Assembly (NCBI RefSeq): GCF_001639065.2
Contig: NZ_LQXO02000028.1
Coordinates: forward strand, 116 to 64,115
Direction of reading: 5' to 3'
Length of the DNA: 64,000 nt
Source of the DNA: Vibrio barjaei
GTDB lineage: Bacteria > Pseudomonadota > Gammaproteobacteria > Enterobacterales > Vibrionaceae
The notes beneath the pieces were generated by a model. The model was given only the letters and a program-made list of their open reading frames with translations. It made no database searches and was not told the origin of the DNA. Each line of letters opens with the position of its first letter. Positions within the stretch are counted from its first letter, which is position 1. Shown here in pieces: positions 20,225-28,872 of this stretch. A program made the position numbers and the translations under genes.

Positions 20225-22212
20225 TGAACGAAAAACACAAGGATATGCTACAGAAGTTAGCATCGCTAGGCGGATTATTCGCACTAATTATTGCTTTCTC
20301 CATCACTAGTCCACACTTTTTTAGTATGGACAATGCCATGACCGTAGGCCTGCAAACATCAACGATTACCATTATAGGTATCGGTGTAATGTTGACGATA
20401 CTAACAGGTGGTATTGACTTATCCATAGGCTCAGTTATGGCGCTCTCAGGGGTTACCGCAGCCATGGCAGTAAATGCTGGAATGCCAGTTCCCGTGGGTA
20501 TGGCTGTAGGAGTGTTGACAGGGGCCTTCTGCGGTCTTATTAGCGGACTATGTGTATCTAAACTGCGCCTCCCACCATTTATCGCAACACTAGGTATGAT
20601 GATGATGGCTCGTGGTGTGGCACTCTACATCACTAATGCAGCCCCAGTTTCAGGGATGCCTGAGTCCTTCTCTTACTTAGGTAATGGCGCACTATTCCGC
20701 ATGGTTGAGATTGGTGAGAATGGTTTCCCAATCATTAAATTTGCAGGCATACCTTATCCAGTGCTCGTCATGTTGCTGGTAGTTGCAGCATTCTCTTTCC
20801 TATTAACGAAAATGCGCCTCGGCCGCTACCTATACGCAATAGGATCAAACGAAGAAGCCGCTCGTCTTTCCGGTATCGATACTCAAAAAGTCAAAACCGC
20901 TGCCTATGTCGCCTCTGGTTTCTTAGCAGGACTTGCTGGCGTCATTATTGCGAGTCGACTTGTTACCGCACAGCCAAATGGGTCGGTCATGGCAGAGCTT
21001 GATGCCATTGCTTCTGCCGTGGTCGGTGGCACCTCTTTGATGGGTGGAGTCGGAACTGTATTTGGTGCGGTTGTCGGGTCATTTATTATCGGTGTCCTGC
21101 GAAACGGCCTAAATATGAATGGCGTTAGCTTCTTCGTTCAACAAATCGTAATTGGTGGCGTCATCATCGCTACCGTGGCGTACGACCAATACCGTATGCA
21201 ACAAACCACAAAAGTGAAAAACCCTACTACAAAATCCAAAAAGGATGTTAAAGATATGAAAGTTAATAAGATTGCTACTGTCGCTGCGATGGGACTCGCA
21301 TTTGCCTTTGCTGGTCACTCCACTGATGCTACTGCCGCTCAGAAAGAGATTGCGGTTGTTGTCAAAACGGAAAACTCCAACTTTTGGCAAAATGTTAAAG
21401 GCGGTGCAGTTGATGCCTCTAAAGAGCTTCCTGCATACAACATCACTTTCCAAGGACCAGCAGCAGAAACTGCGGTTGATGAGCAGGTCAACATGATACA
21501 AAACGCACTAAACCGCGGAGTATCAGGGCTTGTAGTTGCACCTACTGATCCTAACGCATTAGTACCTGCACTTAAGGCAGCATGGGAGAAAGGAATTCCT
21601 GTTGCTCTTATCGACTCAGGCCTTAATGACGACGGTAAGTATCACCAAGCTTTCCTATCTACTGATAACCGTGCAGCAGGGAAACTTGCCGCAGAAAAAA
21701 TGATCAAGTCACTCAATGGCAAGAAAGGCAAAGTGGCCATGATGAGCTTTACTGCTGGATCTGGCTCTGCTATGGAGCGTGACGGTGGCTTTAAAGAAAC
21801 CATTGAAGCGGCAGGTTACGAAGTTATCGGTCCTTACTACTCCAATGCGGATATGGTTACCGCTCTAAACCAAACTATTGACGTCTTAGCTTCGAATAAT
21901 GACTTAGTAGGTATTTTCGGGTCAAACGAACCAACAGCGGTTGGCATGGCACGCGCTATTCAACAACGTGGTTACACAGGGAAAATTGTAGCCGTTGCCT
22001 TTGATGGTAACTCAGATATTCAACAATTTATTCGTGATGGTGTGTTAGACGGTGCCGTTGTCCAGTCTTCTTACGGCATGGGTAACATGGGTGTAGAAAC
22101 GGTTTCTCAAATCCTGAGCGGAAAGAAAGTCGCATCTTATATTGATACTGGTGTTGTTTATGTAACCAAAGACAATATTGACTCAAACAAAGCGAAAGCC
22201 GTTCTCTACTAA
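20224..22212 (+). CDS. Fused ABC permease and periplasmic sugar-binding protein (RbsC-RbsB type)
   Basis: One 662-residue frame holds two usually separate proteins. Residues 1 to ~325 are an RbsC-type permease (LTGGIDLSIGSVMAL, LGRYLYAIGSNEEAARLSGI, DAIASAVVGGTSLMGG). A Lys/Thr-rich linker follows. From ~345 comes what looks like a complete binding-protein precursor with its own Met, Lys and signal-like stretch (MKVNKIATVAAMGLAFAFAG), then a periplasmic-binding domain (KTENSNFWQNVKGGAV, LNRGVSGLVVAPTDP, VAVAFDGNSDIQQFI). The start ATG follows AGGAGG. Either the binding domain is tethered through this extra hydrophobic segment, or an internal start at ATG 21256, with AGGA about 10 bp before it, also makes free binding protein. 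Confidence 0.88.
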   Translation: MNEKHKDMLQKLASLGGLFALIIAFSITSPHFFSMDNAMTVGLQTSTITIIGIGVMLTILTGGIDLSIGSVMALSGVTAAMAVNAGMPVPVGMAVGVLTGAFCGLISGLCVSKLRLPPFIATLGMMMMARGVALYITNAAPVSGMPESFSYLGNGALFRMVEIGENGFPIIKFAGIPYPVLVMLLVVAAFSFLLTKMRLGRYLYAIGSNEEAARLSGIDTQKVKTAAYVASGFLAGLAGVIIASRLVTAQPNGSVMAELDAIASAVVGGTSLMGGVGTVFGAVVGSFIIGVLRNGLNMNGVSFFVQQIVIGGVIIATVAYDQYRMQQTTKVKNPTTKSKKDVKDMKVNKIATVAAMGLAFAFAGHSTDATAAQKEIAVVVKTENSNFWQNVKGGAVDASKELPAYNITFQGPAAETAVDEQVNMIQNALNRGVSGLVVAPTDPNALVPALKAAWEKGIPVALIDSGLNDDGKYHQAFLSTDNRAAGKLAAEKMIKSLNGKKGKVAMMSFTAGSGSAMERDGGFKETIEAAGYEVIGPYYSNADMVTALNQTIDVLASNNDLVGIFGSNEPTAVGMARAIQQRGYTGKIVAVAFDGNSDIQQFIRDGVLDGAVVQSSYGMGNMGVETVSQILSGKKVASYIDTGVVYVTKDNIDSNKAKAVLY

Positions 22213-22259
22213 AATTGTTGAAAACAATTAAATTGATTCAACAAAACAACCTCTAAACA

Positions 22260-22298
22260 CAACGGACCTTACAGGATAACTGGAGGTCCGTTGCTATT
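22260..22298 (+). terminator. Terminator after the sugar ABC genes
   Basis: A perfect 10-bp stem, CAACGGACCT at 22260-22269 with AGGTCCGTTG at 22284-22293, is followed by CTATTTTTC. It lies 48 bp after the fused permease stop. Confidence 0.8.
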
Positions 22299-22471
22299 TT
22301 TCGTTCACATTAACTAAACACAACATTAAATATATTCATACATACTTAACCTTAATTTTTCCTTATCGTATCGGCGTGCTTTGACAGAGATCAACAAACC
22401 TGATGATTCCCTGTCTGTACTTTCACACTTTGACCAAAAGTAGTCGATGACAAAAACGATAGGAAATGGTT

Positions 22472-23428
22472 ATGAAATGGCCGATAAAAGCGCTGGCAGT
22501 CGCGCTAAGTTGCTCACTTGGGGCGACACAATCTTTTGCAATCAATCTCGAACCCCTAGATAAAGACTTTACCCTACAAATCCTTGGTTCTGGGGGTCCC
22601 ATCTCTGATGATATGCGCGCCTCATCGGGAGAATTGATTTGGTGGAAAGGCAAATCAAGAATCATGATTGACGCGGGTGGTGGTAACTACCTACGATTTG
22701 GCCAAGCAGGAGGCAAACTCGAAGACCTCGATCTTTTAGCCATCACTCACTTCCACACCGATCACGTTGCGGATCTTCCAGCCCTGCTTAAAGGCGCTTA
22801 CTTTTTCGAACGTGAGGACGCACTAGATATCACCGGTCCAGAAGCTGGTTCTGCATTCCCGAGTTTAACAGGCTATATGGATGCGATGTTCAATCAGGAA
22901 CACGGAGCTTACGCTTACCTTAATGGACTTTATGATGGCTCAGATGGCCTGTTCCCAATCACCCTCACCGATGTTTCTTATCAAGAAACCACACCACAAA
23001 AAATCTACGAATTAGATGGGCTTACTGTTTATGCGCTCGGCATTCCTCATGGCGATGTACCCACTTTGGCATACCGAATTGAGAGTGAGGACGGCGTCAT
23101 TGTTATTTCTGCAGACCAAAATGGCAGTAATCCAGCCTTCATTCCTTTTGCCAAAGGCGCTGACATTCTGGTGATGCCTATGGCCATTCACGAAGAAGCC
23201 GATGCTATCTCATCGTTTATGCATGCGAAACCTTCGACCGTGGGGGAAATTGCCGCTGAAATTAATCCTAAGCTACTGATTTTAAATCACTGGATGGGGC
23301 TAGGCCTCAAGCGTAAAGCACAGTCAGTGGAGATCGTGAAAAAGTACTACAAAGGAAAAATATTCTCTGCTCGTGATCTGTCGAGCTTCCCAATGGCGTC
23401 TTTCAAGGAGACCTCAAATGAACAATAA
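22472..23428 (+). CDS. Exported metallo-beta-lactamase-fold hydrolase, first gene of the peptide-metallophore operon
   Basis: I choose ATG 22472, with AGGAA 7 bp upstream. The 318-residue protein starts with a Sec signal (MKWPIKALAVALSCSLGATQ, cleavage after SFA). The zinc-site set is complete: HFHTDH, then His in IPHGD, Asp in SADQNG and His in LNHWMG. The general fold is of the RNase Z-like/arylsulfatase-like MBL group, but the signal peptide argues against an RNA substrate and places it in the periplasm. Its stop overlaps the start of the precursor-peptide gene by 11 bp, so the two are translationally coupled. Substrate unknown; action on the modified peptide or on a lactone or ester is only a hypothesis. 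Confidence 0.8.
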   Translation: MKWPIKALAVALSCSLGATQSFAINLEPLDKDFTLQILGSGGPISDDMRASSGELIWWKGKSRIMIDAGGGNYLRFGQAGGKLEDLDLLAITHFHTDHVADLPALLKGAYFFEREDALDITGPEAGSAFPSLTGYMDAMFNQEHGAYAYLNGLYDGSDGLFPITLTDVSYQETTPQKIYELDGLTVYALGIPHGDVPTLAYRIESEDGVIVISADQNGSNPAFIPFAKGADILVMPMAIHEEADAISSFMHAKPSTVGEIAAEINPKLLILNHWMGLGLKRKAQSVEIVKKYYKGKIFSARDLSSFPMASFKETSNEQ

Positions 23429-23732
23429 AATGGCTATCTCAATCGCACTCAGCTCACTGGTATCGATGAACTCGGCACTCGCTGCCATCAGTGAATCTGC
23501 TGAAGCACCTATTACCGCTCAGCCAACAGAACAGCATGGCGGTAAATGTGCAGCAGGCAAATGTGGAACCGAAAAACGCTTTGAAAAACAAGAGCTCGAT
23601 AGCGACCCACAAGATAAGTTAGTGCGCGCGCGTGATGGGAAGTGCGGCCTCTCTGGTCAAGGCATCAATGCGCCTGCGGACGCAGTGACATCAGCAGATA
23701 GTAAGGTAACAGGTGGAGTATGCGGACAATAA
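23418..23732 (+). CDS. Bufferin/HvfA-type precursor peptide (DUF2282-like) with GKC motifs
   Basis: ATG 23418 follows AAGGAG with 7-bp spacing. The 104-residue product has a Sec signal (residues ~1-22, ending NSALA-A) and four Cys: C44 and C49 in GGKCAAGKCG, C76 in DGKCG and C102 in GGVCG. Such (E/D/A)GKCG motifs are where MNIO enzymes install copper-binding groups from Cys: oxazolone/thioamide in Haemophilus HvfA, thiooxazole in Caulobacter bufferins. The next genes are exactly the MNIO and DUF2063 partners. The product should bind copper in the periplasm. It overlaps the gene before (11 bp) and after (13 bp). Confidence 0.82.
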   Translation: MNNKMAISIALSSLVSMNSALAAISESAEAPITAQPTEQHGGKCAAGKCGTEKRFEKQELDSDPQDKLVRARDGKCGLSGQGINAPADAVTSADSKVTGGVCGQ

Positions 23733-24586
23733 CCAATACCAGCAAGGGATTGGGTCTACGTATGGAGCATCTGGATATGCTGAGTGACATGCCTAAGCAT
23801 CCCGATATCGACTTTCTCGAACTCGCACCTGAAAACTGGATGAATCTTGGCGGTGCAAAACGGGAACGCTTGGAGCAAATCGCTGACAAGTATCCCTTGG
23901 TTGCTCACGGTCTCACTCTCTCCATTGGTGATTGCGTGCCGTTAAACGAGATCTACCTGAAAGATGTCGCCCGTTTTCTTAATGAGTTTGATATCGAGAT
24001 TTACAGCGACCATTTGAGTTTCTCTCGTGACAGTCAGGGCTACCTTTATGACCTACTGCCGATCCCAAGAAGCAGGGGGAATATCGACTATCTAGTCTCT
24101 CGAATCCAACGCGTGCAAGACGTGGTCGCTAGGCCTTTGGTGCTCGAAAACATCTCGTTTTATCACAATTATGACAACGACATTCCCGAAGGAGAGTTCT
24201 TTGCAGAGCTTATCGAGAAATCCGGCTGTCAGATGCTGCTGGATATCAATAATGTCTACGTCAACAGCATCAACCACGGTTTTGATGCTTATGAGATGCT
24301 GCAAAGTTTGCCGAGCGACGCGATTCGCTATTACCACATTGCAGGACATCTGCAGCAGAGCGACCAGTCATTACTCGATACTCATGGCAAACCCGTCCCT
24401 GATTCAGTAATTGAGTTGGCTCACTATGTGTTTAACCTCCACGGCAACAAACCACTGCTGTTAGAAAGAGACCACAACGTGCCACCGCTTGTCGTCCTTA
24501 CTGAAGAACTACGAGACATCCATGCAGTTGTCAAAGCTGCAGAACGACAAGTCCAGCTTTCTGAAAGTGGGGTCCTCTATGCTTAG
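23720..24586 (+). CDS. MNIO (DUF692) multinuclear iron peptide-modifying enzyme, BufB/HvfB type
   Basis: A 288-residue TIM-barrel-type protein. Conserved metal-site motifs of DUF692 appear in order: FLELAPENW, VAHGLTLSIG (His), YSDHLSFS (Asp-His), LVLENISFY (Glu), LLDINNVYVN (Asp, Asn), YYHIAGH (His) and LLERDHNVP (Glu, Asp). Family members bind two or three irons and oxidise Cys residues of precursor peptides. ATG 23720 lies inside the end of the precursor gene behind GGTGGAG, giving tight coupling. Its partner DUF2063 follows with an 8-bp overlap. Confidence 0.9.
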   Translation: MRTITNTSKGLGLRMEHLDMLSDMPKHPDIDFLELAPENWMNLGGAKRERLEQIADKYPLVAHGLTLSIGDCVPLNEIYLKDVARFLNEFDIEIYSDHLSFSRDSQGYLYDLLPIPRSRGNIDYLVSRIQRVQDVVARPLVLENISFYHNYDNDIPEGEFFAELIEKSGCQMLLDINNVYVNSINHGFDAYEMLQSLPSDAIRYYHIAGHLQQSDQSLLDTHGKPVPDSVIELAHYVFNLHGNKPLLLERDHNVPPLVVLTEELRDIHAVVKAAERQVQLSESGVLYA

Positions 24587-25286
24587 CCCTCCAGGACTGA
24601 TGCTTCAGCAAACTGAAGCACTTGCGCAGAAGGTACGATTAGGTCGCACTGAGGGATGCCAATACGGTGAATTTATTCGCGACAACGTTTTTGGTGTCGT
24701 ATGCAACACCTTTCCTTTTTTCGTTGAGCGAGTCGGTCATCAAGACTTGGCTCAGTTAGTGGATGACTTTCTGTTGCAGCACTGTGCAATGGAACCTGAG
24801 TTTCATCACATCGCGACAGAGTTCGTGCAGTTCATTCAGCATGGTACTTGGGTCAACCAATTTGACCTTATGGTACTTGAGTACGAATGGATCGCCTTCA
24901 GCGCAGAAATTGACCAAGCTCGAATCAATCTCAAACCTTGCAGTGACATTGTGTATCAGAGCCCTGAGCAATACACCCTGAGCTGCAATCCCACACTGCG
25001 CTTAGTGGAGTTACCTTTTGAGGTGTCGAGTCGCTCGATACAAATAACCAATAGCACCCCATCAAACTACTACGCGGTATTTCGAAACGCTCAACATCAC
25101 GTTGTCTCACAAAAACTTCGGCCTATCGATGTGGCGCTGATTCAGATCCTTCAGCCCTCATATTGTTCGAGCTTACAGACATTCCAACAACAAACTGAAG
25201 CTCAACTCGCCGATTTCGATGTACGCCTTTGGATACAACATTTCACCCATCTCGGGTTGTTAAACATCAACACCCTAGGAGAATAA
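24579..25286 (+). CDS. DUF2063 protein, BufC/HvfC-type partner of the MNIO enzyme
   Basis: I choose ATG 24579, which overlaps the MNIO stop by 8 bp; a longer frame upstream is antisense-free but runs inside the MNIO gene. The 235-residue protein begins with the DUF2063 N-terminal helical domain (YGEFIRDNVFGVVCNTFPFFVERVG, LVDDFLLQHCAMEPEFHHIATEFVQFI) and ends with a beta-rich, winged-helix-like half. In bufferin and methanobactin-like systems this partner binds the precursor leader and presents it to the MNIO enzyme. No signal peptide, so it acts in the cytoplasm. Confidence 0.85.
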   Translation: MLSPPGLMLQQTEALAQKVRLGRTEGCQYGEFIRDNVFGVVCNTFPFFVERVGHQDLAQLVDDFLLQHCAMEPEFHHIATEFVQFIQHGTWVNQFDLMVLEYEWIAFSAEIDQARINLKPCSDIVYQSPEQYTLSCNPTLRLVELPFEVSSRSIQITNSTPSNYYAVFRNAQHHVVSQKLRPIDVALIQILQPSYCSSLQTFQQQTEAQLADFDVRLWIQHFTHLGLLNINTLGE

Positions 25287-25287
25287 A

Positions 25288-25887
25288 ATGATTAAGTCAG
25301 TCTTAACTTGGTATGACAACCTTATCGACAAGTGCCGAAAAATCGACTTTTTGGTTCTACTGTCTATTCGTCTTTTCTTGGTTCCGGTCATCTATGTCGG
25401 AGCGCGCTCTAAAGTACTGGGATTCGCAGGCACGGTTGCCTGGTTTGGCGCCCCCGTAGCAGACGGTGGACTGAACCTCCCGTTTCCAGAACTTCTTGCG
25501 TTCCTCGCTGCTGCCACTGAAGTCGTCGGGTGTATCTGTATTGCCTTAGGCTTGTTCACTCGCATTATCGCGATTCCAATGATTTTTATGATGAGTGTGG
25601 CCAGTGCCATGGTGCATTGGAAACATGGCTGGGATGCAATTGCCACAGGGAGTATGGAATCGACCATTCGTCTAAATGGTTTTATCACTTGGTTGGCTGA
25701 GAACTTTCCAGGTCGCTATAACTACATTACCGAACTTGGCGACCCGGTTATGCTCAACAACGGTATGGAATTCGCTGCCACCTACTTCGTGATGTTAATG
25801 GTGCTATTTGTCTACGGTGGTGGCCGTTATCTAAGCCTCGATTACTGGCTAAAAAAGCCCTATCTAAGCAAGCCTGTAAACGCTTAA
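25288..25887 (+). CDS. DoxX-family membrane protein
   Basis: A 199-residue protein with four hydrophobic segments and the DoxX pattern (FLVLLSIRLFLVPVIYVGARSKVLGFAGTVAWF...PELLAFLAAATEVVGCICIALGLFTRI). It starts 1 bp after the DUF2063 stop behind GGAG, so it is the fifth gene of the operon. DoxX proteins accompany many MNIO clusters and quinone-linked redox systems; an exact reaction is not established. The cyd genes 66 bp downstream also use quinol, which makes a membrane redox role plausible. Confidence 0.85.
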   Translation: MIKSVLTWYDNLIDKCRKIDFLVLLSIRLFLVPVIYVGARSKVLGFAGTVAWFGAPVADGGLNLPFPELLAFLAAATEVVGCICIALGLFTRIIAIPMIFMMSVASAMVHWKHGWDAIATGSMESTIRLNGFITWLAENFPGRYNYITELGDPVMLNNGMEFAATYFVMLMVLFVYGGGRYLSLDYWLKKPYLSKPVNA

Positions 25888-25922
25888 TCACCAAATAAAA
25901 ACCTATCTTTCTACTATTTCTG

Positions 25923-25942
25923 CCCGCTACGCGCGTAGCGGG
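25923..25942. promoter_or_regulatory. Perfect 20-bp GC-rich palindrome before cydA
   Basis: CCCGCTACGC is followed directly by its reverse complement GCGTAGCGGG, 1-2 bp before the AAGGGG ribosome site of cydA. No T run follows, so it is not a standard terminator. It could be an operator, or an RNA hairpin that separates the DoxX and cyd parts of the transcript or affects cydA translation. Confidence 0.5.
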
Positions 25943-25953
25943 AAGGGGATGCT

Positions 25954-27534
25954 ATGTTAACAGATGTCGTTGATCTGTCGCGTCTGCAATTTGCCAGTAC
26001 CGCGCTTTATCATTTTATATTCGTGCCTCTCACCATAGGGTTATCATTCTTGCTGGCCATAATGGAATCGGTCTATGTGATGACGGGCAAAACCATTTAC
26101 AAGGATATGACCAAGTTCTGGGGCAAACTCTTTGGAATCAACTTTGCCGTCGGGGTTGCAACAGGCTTAACCATGGAGTTTCAATTTGGTACCAACTGCT
26201 CCTATTACTCTCACTATGTTGGTGACATCTTTGGAGCCCCACTCGCGATTGAAGCGCTAGTCGCCTTTTTTCTTGAATCGACATTGGTCGGGATGTTCTT
26301 CTTTGGTTGGGATCGGTTAAGTAAGCGTCAACACCTCACTGTTACTTGGCTTACAGCACTGGGGTCAAATTTCTCTGGTCTTTGGATTTTGATGGCCAAT
26401 GGTTGGATGCAAAACCCTGTCGGTGCCGAGTTCAACTTTGAAACAATGCGTATGGAAATGACCAGTTTCACCGACGTGATTTTCAACCCGGTGACACAAG
26501 TGAAATTCGTTCATACCGTCGCCGCAGGTTATACCACCGGTGCACTATTTATCATGGGTATCAGCGCTTACTACTTGCTGAAAAATCGGGACGTGGCATT
26601 TGCAAAACGTTCATTTGCTATTGCCTGTTCGTTCGGCATGGCTGCCATCTTTTCCACACTTATGCTCGGCGATGAATCTGGCTATGAACTTGGCGATGTT
26701 CAAAAGGTTAAGCTCGCAGCGATTGAAGCGGAGTGGCACACCGAAGAAGCACCAGCTTCATTTACCGTATTCGGACTTCCCAATCAAGAAACCATGGAAA
26801 CCGATTATGCGCTTAAGATCCCCTATCTCATGGGCATTATCGCAACACGCTCTTTGGATAAACCTGTGTTGGGTATTAGGGATCTCATGGCAATCAACGA
26901 ACAACGAATCCGCAACGGAATGATCGCCTATGGTTTACTCCAGCGTTTAAGAAGTGGTGATAAAACCGCCGAGAACATCGCTAAGTTCAATGACGTTAAG
27001 TCTGACCTTGGCTACGGCCTTCTGCTGAAGAAATATGCGCCCAATGTCTCTGATGCCAGCGAACAACAAATAAAAACGGCTACACAAGACACCATTCCGC
27101 AAGTCGCACCACTGTTCTGGAGCTTCAGAATTATGGTGGTGTGTGGCGTCTTGATGTTCGCGCTGATTGGCTTTTCGTTTATTCAAGTTTGCCGTCAGAA
27201 AATCGGCAGTCAACGATGGCTACTTAAATCGGTGCTTTGGGCGATTCCATTGCCATGGATAGCCTGTGAAGCTGGATGGTTTGTCGCTGAGTATGGCCGA
27301 CAACCGTGGGCCATTGGAGAAGTTCTGCCTGTCAGTATGGCCACATCGGACTTGGCGGCCAGTGATATTTGGATTTCGCTAGGAGCCGTTTACATACTCT
27401 ATACCCTGTTCCTTATTGCTGAGATGTATTTGATGGTGAAGTTCTCCCGTCGCGGGCCAAGTGTCCTGAAAACTGGGCGTTATTATCACGAACAAAACCA
27501 CTCACTCGACAATCTTATCGACAACTACAAATAA
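25954..27534 (+). CDS. cydA: Cytochrome bd ubiquinol oxidase subunit I
   Basis: A 526-residue protein, close to E. coli CydA length and with a long Q-loop region (~250-380). The heme ligands are visible: His20 (STALYHFIF, heme b595), a His near 190 in [11 protein letters not shown] and Met in SFRIMVVCG near 395 (heme b558). [12 protein letters not shown] near the C terminus is a bd signature. It oxidises quinol and reduces oxygen to water without using copper. The start ATG 25954 follows AAGGGG. A second, housekeeping cyd operon is expected elsewhere in Vibrio, so this one is likely an accessory oxidase tied to the metallophore genes upstream. Confidence 0.93.
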   Translation: MLTDVVDLSRLQFASTALYHFIFVPLTIGLSFLLAIMESVYVMTGKTIYKDMTKFWGKLFGINFAVGVATGLTMEFQFGTNCSYYSHYVGDIFGAPLAIEALVAFFLESTLVGMFFFGWDRLSKRQHLTVTWLTALGSNFSGLWILMANGWMQNPVGAEFNFETMRMEMTSFTDVIFNPVTQVKFVHTVAAGYTTGALFIMGISAYYLLKNRDVAFAKRSFAIACSFGMAAIFSTLMLGDESGYELGDVQKVKLAAIEAEWHTEEAPASFTVFGLPNQETMETDYALKIPYLMGIIATRSLDKPVLGIRDLMAINEQRIRNGMIAYGLLQRLRSGDKTAENIAKFNDVKSDLGYGLLLKKYAPNVSDASEQQIKTATQDTIPQVAPLFWSFRIMVVCGVLMFALIGFSFIQVCRQKIGSQRWLLKSVLWAIPLPWIACEAGWFVAEYGRQPWAIGEVLPVSMATSDLAASDIWISLGAVYILYTLFLIAEMYLMVKFSRRGPSVLKTGRYYHEQNHSLDNLIDNYK

Positions 27535-27543
27535 GGAGGCTAT

Positions 27544-28680
27544 ATGTTTGATTATGAAACACTCCGCCTTTTCACATGGGCGATTGTCGGCATATTGATC
27601 ATCGGCTTCGCTATCGCCGACGGCTTCGATATGGGCGTCGCCGCACTACTGCCTATCGCCGGTAAAAGTAATGTTGAACGCAGAGTTATGATTAATAGCA
27701 TCGCGCCACATTGGGACGGTAACCAAGTTTGGTTAATTACCGCGGGGGGAGCGATATTCGCCATCTGGCCCGCGGTCTATGCCACAGCTTTCTCTGGTTT
27801 TTACTTGGCGCTGGTTCTTGTTCTTGCCGCGCTATGGTTACGCCCTATTGGTATGGATTATCGAAACAAAATTGACGACCCTAGATGGCGACTCGCTTGT
27901 GATGTTGCGCTAACGATGAGTGGTCTCGTACCACCATTGGTATTTGGTATTGGTTTTGGTAATTTGTTTATAGGTCTGCCGTTCGAGCTCAATGAATTGC
28001 TGATGATCAGTTATAAGGGCGGATTTTGGAGCTTGTTTACTCCACTACCCATTGTGTGCGGTGTCATTGCGGTTGCCATGACCCTGCTTCAAGGAGCTAC
28101 CTTCCTGCAACTGAAAACGGTAGAGGAGCTTAATGAAAGAGCTCGGTCCATAGCAGTGTGGACAGCATGTACCGCGCTGATTATGTTCGTTGTCGGTGGC
28201 GTCATCGCTAATGGCCAAGATGGCTATATCATCCAAAGCCTTATCGATACCAATGGCGTTTCAAACCCAGTTAGCAAAGAGGTCTCGGTTGTCGCTAGTA
28301 GTATGCTGCATAACTTTGTTCGCTATCCTGCGTTATTTATCGTACCTCTCATGGCATGCGCTATGCTGCTTTGCTCAGCGCTGCTGTCCATGGCTAAGCG
28401 CGCTGGCTGGGCATTTTTGTGCTCGAGTTTGGCGATTCTAACCATCATATTGACCGCGGGCATTGCACTGTTTCCAATGATTATTCCATCAAGCTTAGTA
28501 CCTTCTCACAGCTTGACGTTGTGGGATGCCACCTCAAGCTACAAAACACTCAGCATCATCTCAGTGGTCGCCGTTGTGGTTGTCCCTGTAATCCTTGGAT
28601 ACACGACTTGGTGTTACTACAAGTTGTTCGGCCGAATCGACAAGCAATTCATTGAAGACAACAGCACATCGCTGTACTAG
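27544..28680 (+). CDS. cydB: Cytochrome bd ubiquinol oxidase subunit II
   Basis: A 378-residue membrane protein, the usual CydB length, beginning MFDYETLRLFTWAIVGILIIGFAIADGFDMGVAALLP, with the conserved APHWDGNQVWLITAGGAIFAIWPAVYA segment. It pairs with CydA to hold the oxidase together. It lies 9 bp after cydA behind AAGGAGG and is followed at 13 bp by cydX, the standard cydABX order. Confidence 0.93.
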   Translation: MFDYETLRLFTWAIVGILIIGFAIADGFDMGVAALLPIAGKSNVERRVMINSIAPHWDGNQVWLITAGGAIFAIWPAVYATAFSGFYLALVLVLAALWLRPIGMDYRNKIDDPRWRLACDVALTMSGLVPPLVFGIGFGNLFIGLPFELNELLMISYKGGFWSLFTPLPIVCGVIAVAMTLLQGATFLQLKTVEELNERARSIAVWTACTALIMFVVGGVIANGQDGYIIQSLIDTNGVSNPVSKEVSVVASSMLHNFVRYPALFIVPLMACAMLLCSALLSMAKRAGWAFLCSSLAILTIILTAGIALFPMIIPSSLVPSHSLTLWDATSSYKTLSIISVVAVVVVPVILGYTTWCYYKLFGRIDKQFIEDNSTSLY

Positions 28681-28693
28681 GGAGATAAGACGT

Positions 28694-28798
28694 ATGTGGT
28701 ATATCTGTTGGGTTTTGGGTGTGTTGCTCGCATGTTCCTTCGGGATCATCAATGCGATGTGGTTAGAGCAGCGTGATAAAAGCGATTTAGATTCATAG
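28694..28798 (+). CDS. cydX: Small bd-oxidase subunit CydX
   Basis: A 34-residue single-span protein (MWYICWVLGVLLACSFGIIN, then AMWLEQRDKSDLDS). The start MWY-WxLG, one hydrophobic helix and a short polar tail with the conserved W/LE near the end match CydX. GGGAGA lies about 8 bp upstream. CydX stabilises the heme groups of bd-I oxidases. Confidence 0.85.
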   Translation: MWYICWVLGVLLACSFGIINAMWLEQRDKSDLDS

Positions 28799-28814
28799 CC
28801 TAAAAATCTTGGTA

Positions 28815-28849
28815 AAAAAATAGCCTCCCTTAATTATGGAGGCTATTTT
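28815..28849. terminator. Bidirectional terminator between cydX and putP
   Basis: AAAATAGCCTCC is paired with GGAGGCTATTTT around a 9-base loop, flanked by A-rich and T-rich ends. It serves the convergent cyd and put transcripts. Confidence 0.85.
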
Positions 28850-28872
28850 CACACATAGAGACTGATAATTTC

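Noticed and set aside
22466..23428. MBL gene as cytoplasmic RNase Z
   Set aside because: A clear Sec signal peptide places it outside the cytoplasm, and it is coupled to a peptide-metallophore gene.
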